A stretch of DNA of 64,000 nt, taken from NCBI GenBank assembly GCA_030159075.1, contig BROG01000075.1, positions 1,580,001 through 1,644,000 of the forward strand. The letters are read 5' to 3'. The stretch's first letter is position 1. Each line of letters opens with the position of its first letter. Positions 62,560-64,000 of the stretch are shown in pieces. Source of the DNA: Atrina japonica. Taxonomy: Eukaryota > Mollusca > Bivalvia > Pterioida > Pinnidae. The notes beneath the pieces are model-generated. The model ran no database searches and was not told where the DNA came from. It saw only the letters and a list, made by a program, of their open reading frames with translations. The position numbers were made by a program, and so were the translations under genes.

Positions 62560-63385
62560 AATTGACAAACCATTTTATGGCTCTTTGTAATGTTGACAAA
62601 CCATTTCATGGCTCTTGTTTTAATGACAGACCATTTCATGCTTTTTTTGTTATATTGACAAACCATTTCATGGCTCTTTGCTATACTGATAAACCATTCC
62701 ATGGCTCTTTGTTTTAATGACAAACCATTTCATGGCTCTTTGCTATACTGACAAACCATTCCATGGCTCTTTGTTTTAATGACAAACCATCTCATGGCTC
62801 TTTTTTATATTGACAAACCATTTCATGGCTCTTTGTTATATTGACAAACCATTTCATGTCTCTTTGTTATATTGACAAACCATTTCATGTCTCCTTGTTA
62901 CCGGTATATTGACAAACCATTTTATGGCTCTTTGTTGTATTGACAAACCATTTCATGCCTCTTTGTTTTATTGACAAACCATTTTATGGCTCTTTGTTAT
63001 ATTGACAAACCATATCATGGCTCTTTTTTATATTGACAAACCATTTCATGGCTCTTTGTTATATTGACAAACCATTTCATGTCTCTTTGTTATATTTACA
63101 AACCATTTCATGTCTCTTTTTTACCGGTATATTGACAAACCATTTCATGGCTCTTTGTTGTATTGAAAAACCATTTCATGCCTCTTTGTTTTATTGACAA
63201 ACCATTTCATGTCTCTTTGTTATATTGACAAACCATTTCATGGCTCTTTGCTATATTGACAAACCATTTCATGTCTCTTTGTTATATTTACAAACCATTT
63301 CATGGCTCTTTGTTATATTGACAAACCATTTCATGTCTCTTTGTTATGTTCACAAACCATATCATGGTTCTTTGTTATATTGATG
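62560..63385. repeat. 31-bp minisatellite, about 26 units, LMF1 intron 8
   Basis: Unit TGACAAACCATTTCATGG followed by CTCTTTGTTATAT, with GTCTC/GCTCT variants and an ACCGGTATA insert shared by two distant units (near 62900 and 63123). The shared insert implies a higher-order duplication within the array. A minus-strand frame rich in MEWFV/MKWFVN repeats is an artefact. Confidence 0.95.
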
Positions 63386-63589
63386 TTAACGGACATACAA
63401 TATGTGTTGATTGCTTTTGTATTGATTGTTGGATCGTTCATTATAATATTGACAAGATTTCCTACAATAGTCTCAAGATAACACTAAAATCAGACATGGA
63501 CAAATGTTGGAATTAAGAAGATGGTGCACTGTATATGTTTTGATGTTTGTTGTAGTTTTATAGACTGGCTGAGGTACCTGGATAAGGTT

Positions 63590-64000
63590 AAACACAATAC
63601 TTTGAGTAAATTGTTATTTACCTTGTTTACCTGAAAATCAGTTTGAATGAACTTTTATTTACTTGGAAAAGGCTTTAGTCTTAGTGAACTCTGATTTATG
63701 TAGAAAAGGCTAAAACACGTATGTACATACTGAATGAACTGTATTTTATCTGGAAAAGGCTAAAAGTCTGAAGTCAGATTGAATTGTTATTTACATGGAA
63801 AAGGCTGTCTGAATTAACTATAATTTACATGGAAGGGGCTTAAGCCACTAGAGTCTGAGTGAACTTACCCAAAGAAACTAAAACAGTGTTGTCATAATGA
63901 ACTGTAATTTACCCTAAAAAGGCTAAAATGCTGTAGTCTTAGTTGACTGTAATTTACCTGAGAAAAGGTAAAAACACAAGAATAAATGAACTAATTTATA
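63590..64000. repeat. Degenerate 55-65-bp tandem repeat, running off the window
   Basis: Recurring GAACTGTAATTTACCTGG, AAAAGGCTAAAA and GTAGTCTTAGT blocks about every 60 bases (63650, 63710, 63740, 63800, 63900, 63950). Divergence between units is high. Confidence 0.7.

Noticed and set aside
62535..62723. 62-residue minus-strand protein with MKWFVN repeats
   Set aside because: Antisense of the 31-bp minisatellite.
62560..63385. CRISPR array
   Set aside because: The units are contiguous 31-bp repeats without unique spacers, and the DNA is from an animal.

Overview
This is eukaryotic nuclear DNA, AT-rich and intron-bearing. It most likely comes from a bivalve mollusc. The evidence is the spliced animal genes, tRNA-derived SINEs of a kind I associate with molluscs, dense Penelope-like retroelements (PLEs), many inverted-repeat MITEs and abundant microsatellites. 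I did not try to name a species. Nothing prokaryotic was seen.

Two host genes could be assembled by splicing in head-to-head orientation. (1) 1241-16540, minus strand: a complete four-exon dual-specificity MAP kinase phosphatase (MKP, DUSP1/2/4/5-like) of 371 codons. It has an N-terminal rhodanese/CDC25-like domain with a basic docking cluster, a C-terminal phosphatase domain with HCEAGVSRS, and a Ser/Pro-rich tail. An ETS site plus CArG box (serum-response-element-like) and a TATA-like site lie just upstream of its start. (2) From about 44.48 kb to beyond the right edge, plus strand: the first eight recognised exons of lipase maturation factor 1 (LMF1), including an 11-nt micro-exon. The 3' end of LMF1 lies outside the window, and its apparent ATG is out of frame by one base at an A7 run.

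The 28 kb between the genes, and most introns, are repeats. Region by region: 0-1.2 kb, 3' flank of the MKP with a 38-bp minisatellite. 1.2-16.5 kb, MKP exons with introns holding a SINE, a PLE fragment, MITE-like elements, CA, GA, AT and AAT microsatellites, and a GATA/GACA tract near a splice donor. 16.5-18.3 kb, MKP promoter and a CA/TA microsatellite. 18.3-24.5 kb, a nested repeat island: a SINE, a truncated Ty3/Gypsy-like LTR element between 604/625-bp direct repeats, an array of 20-bp foldback motifs, and three inverted-repeat MITEs. 25-33 kb, solo PLE tails, two MITEs and a LINE reverse-transcriptase scrap. 33.4-43.7 kb, a cluster of five broken PLE copies on both strands, one interrupted by a MITE with a 6-bp target duplication. 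44.4-64 kb, LMF1 with intronic SINEs (three with clear target-site duplications), a hAT-like MITE and four minisatellites.

No wholly new gene system was demonstrated. The best leads are the SRE-like MKP promoter, the LMF1 micro-exon and start frameshift, the long direct duplication around the LTR fragment, the foldback array, a hairpin motif shared by two loci, and the retroelement-in-retroelement history of the PLE cluster. Several broken frames and repeat differences are single-base homopolymer indels, so long-read consensus errors should be kept in mind.
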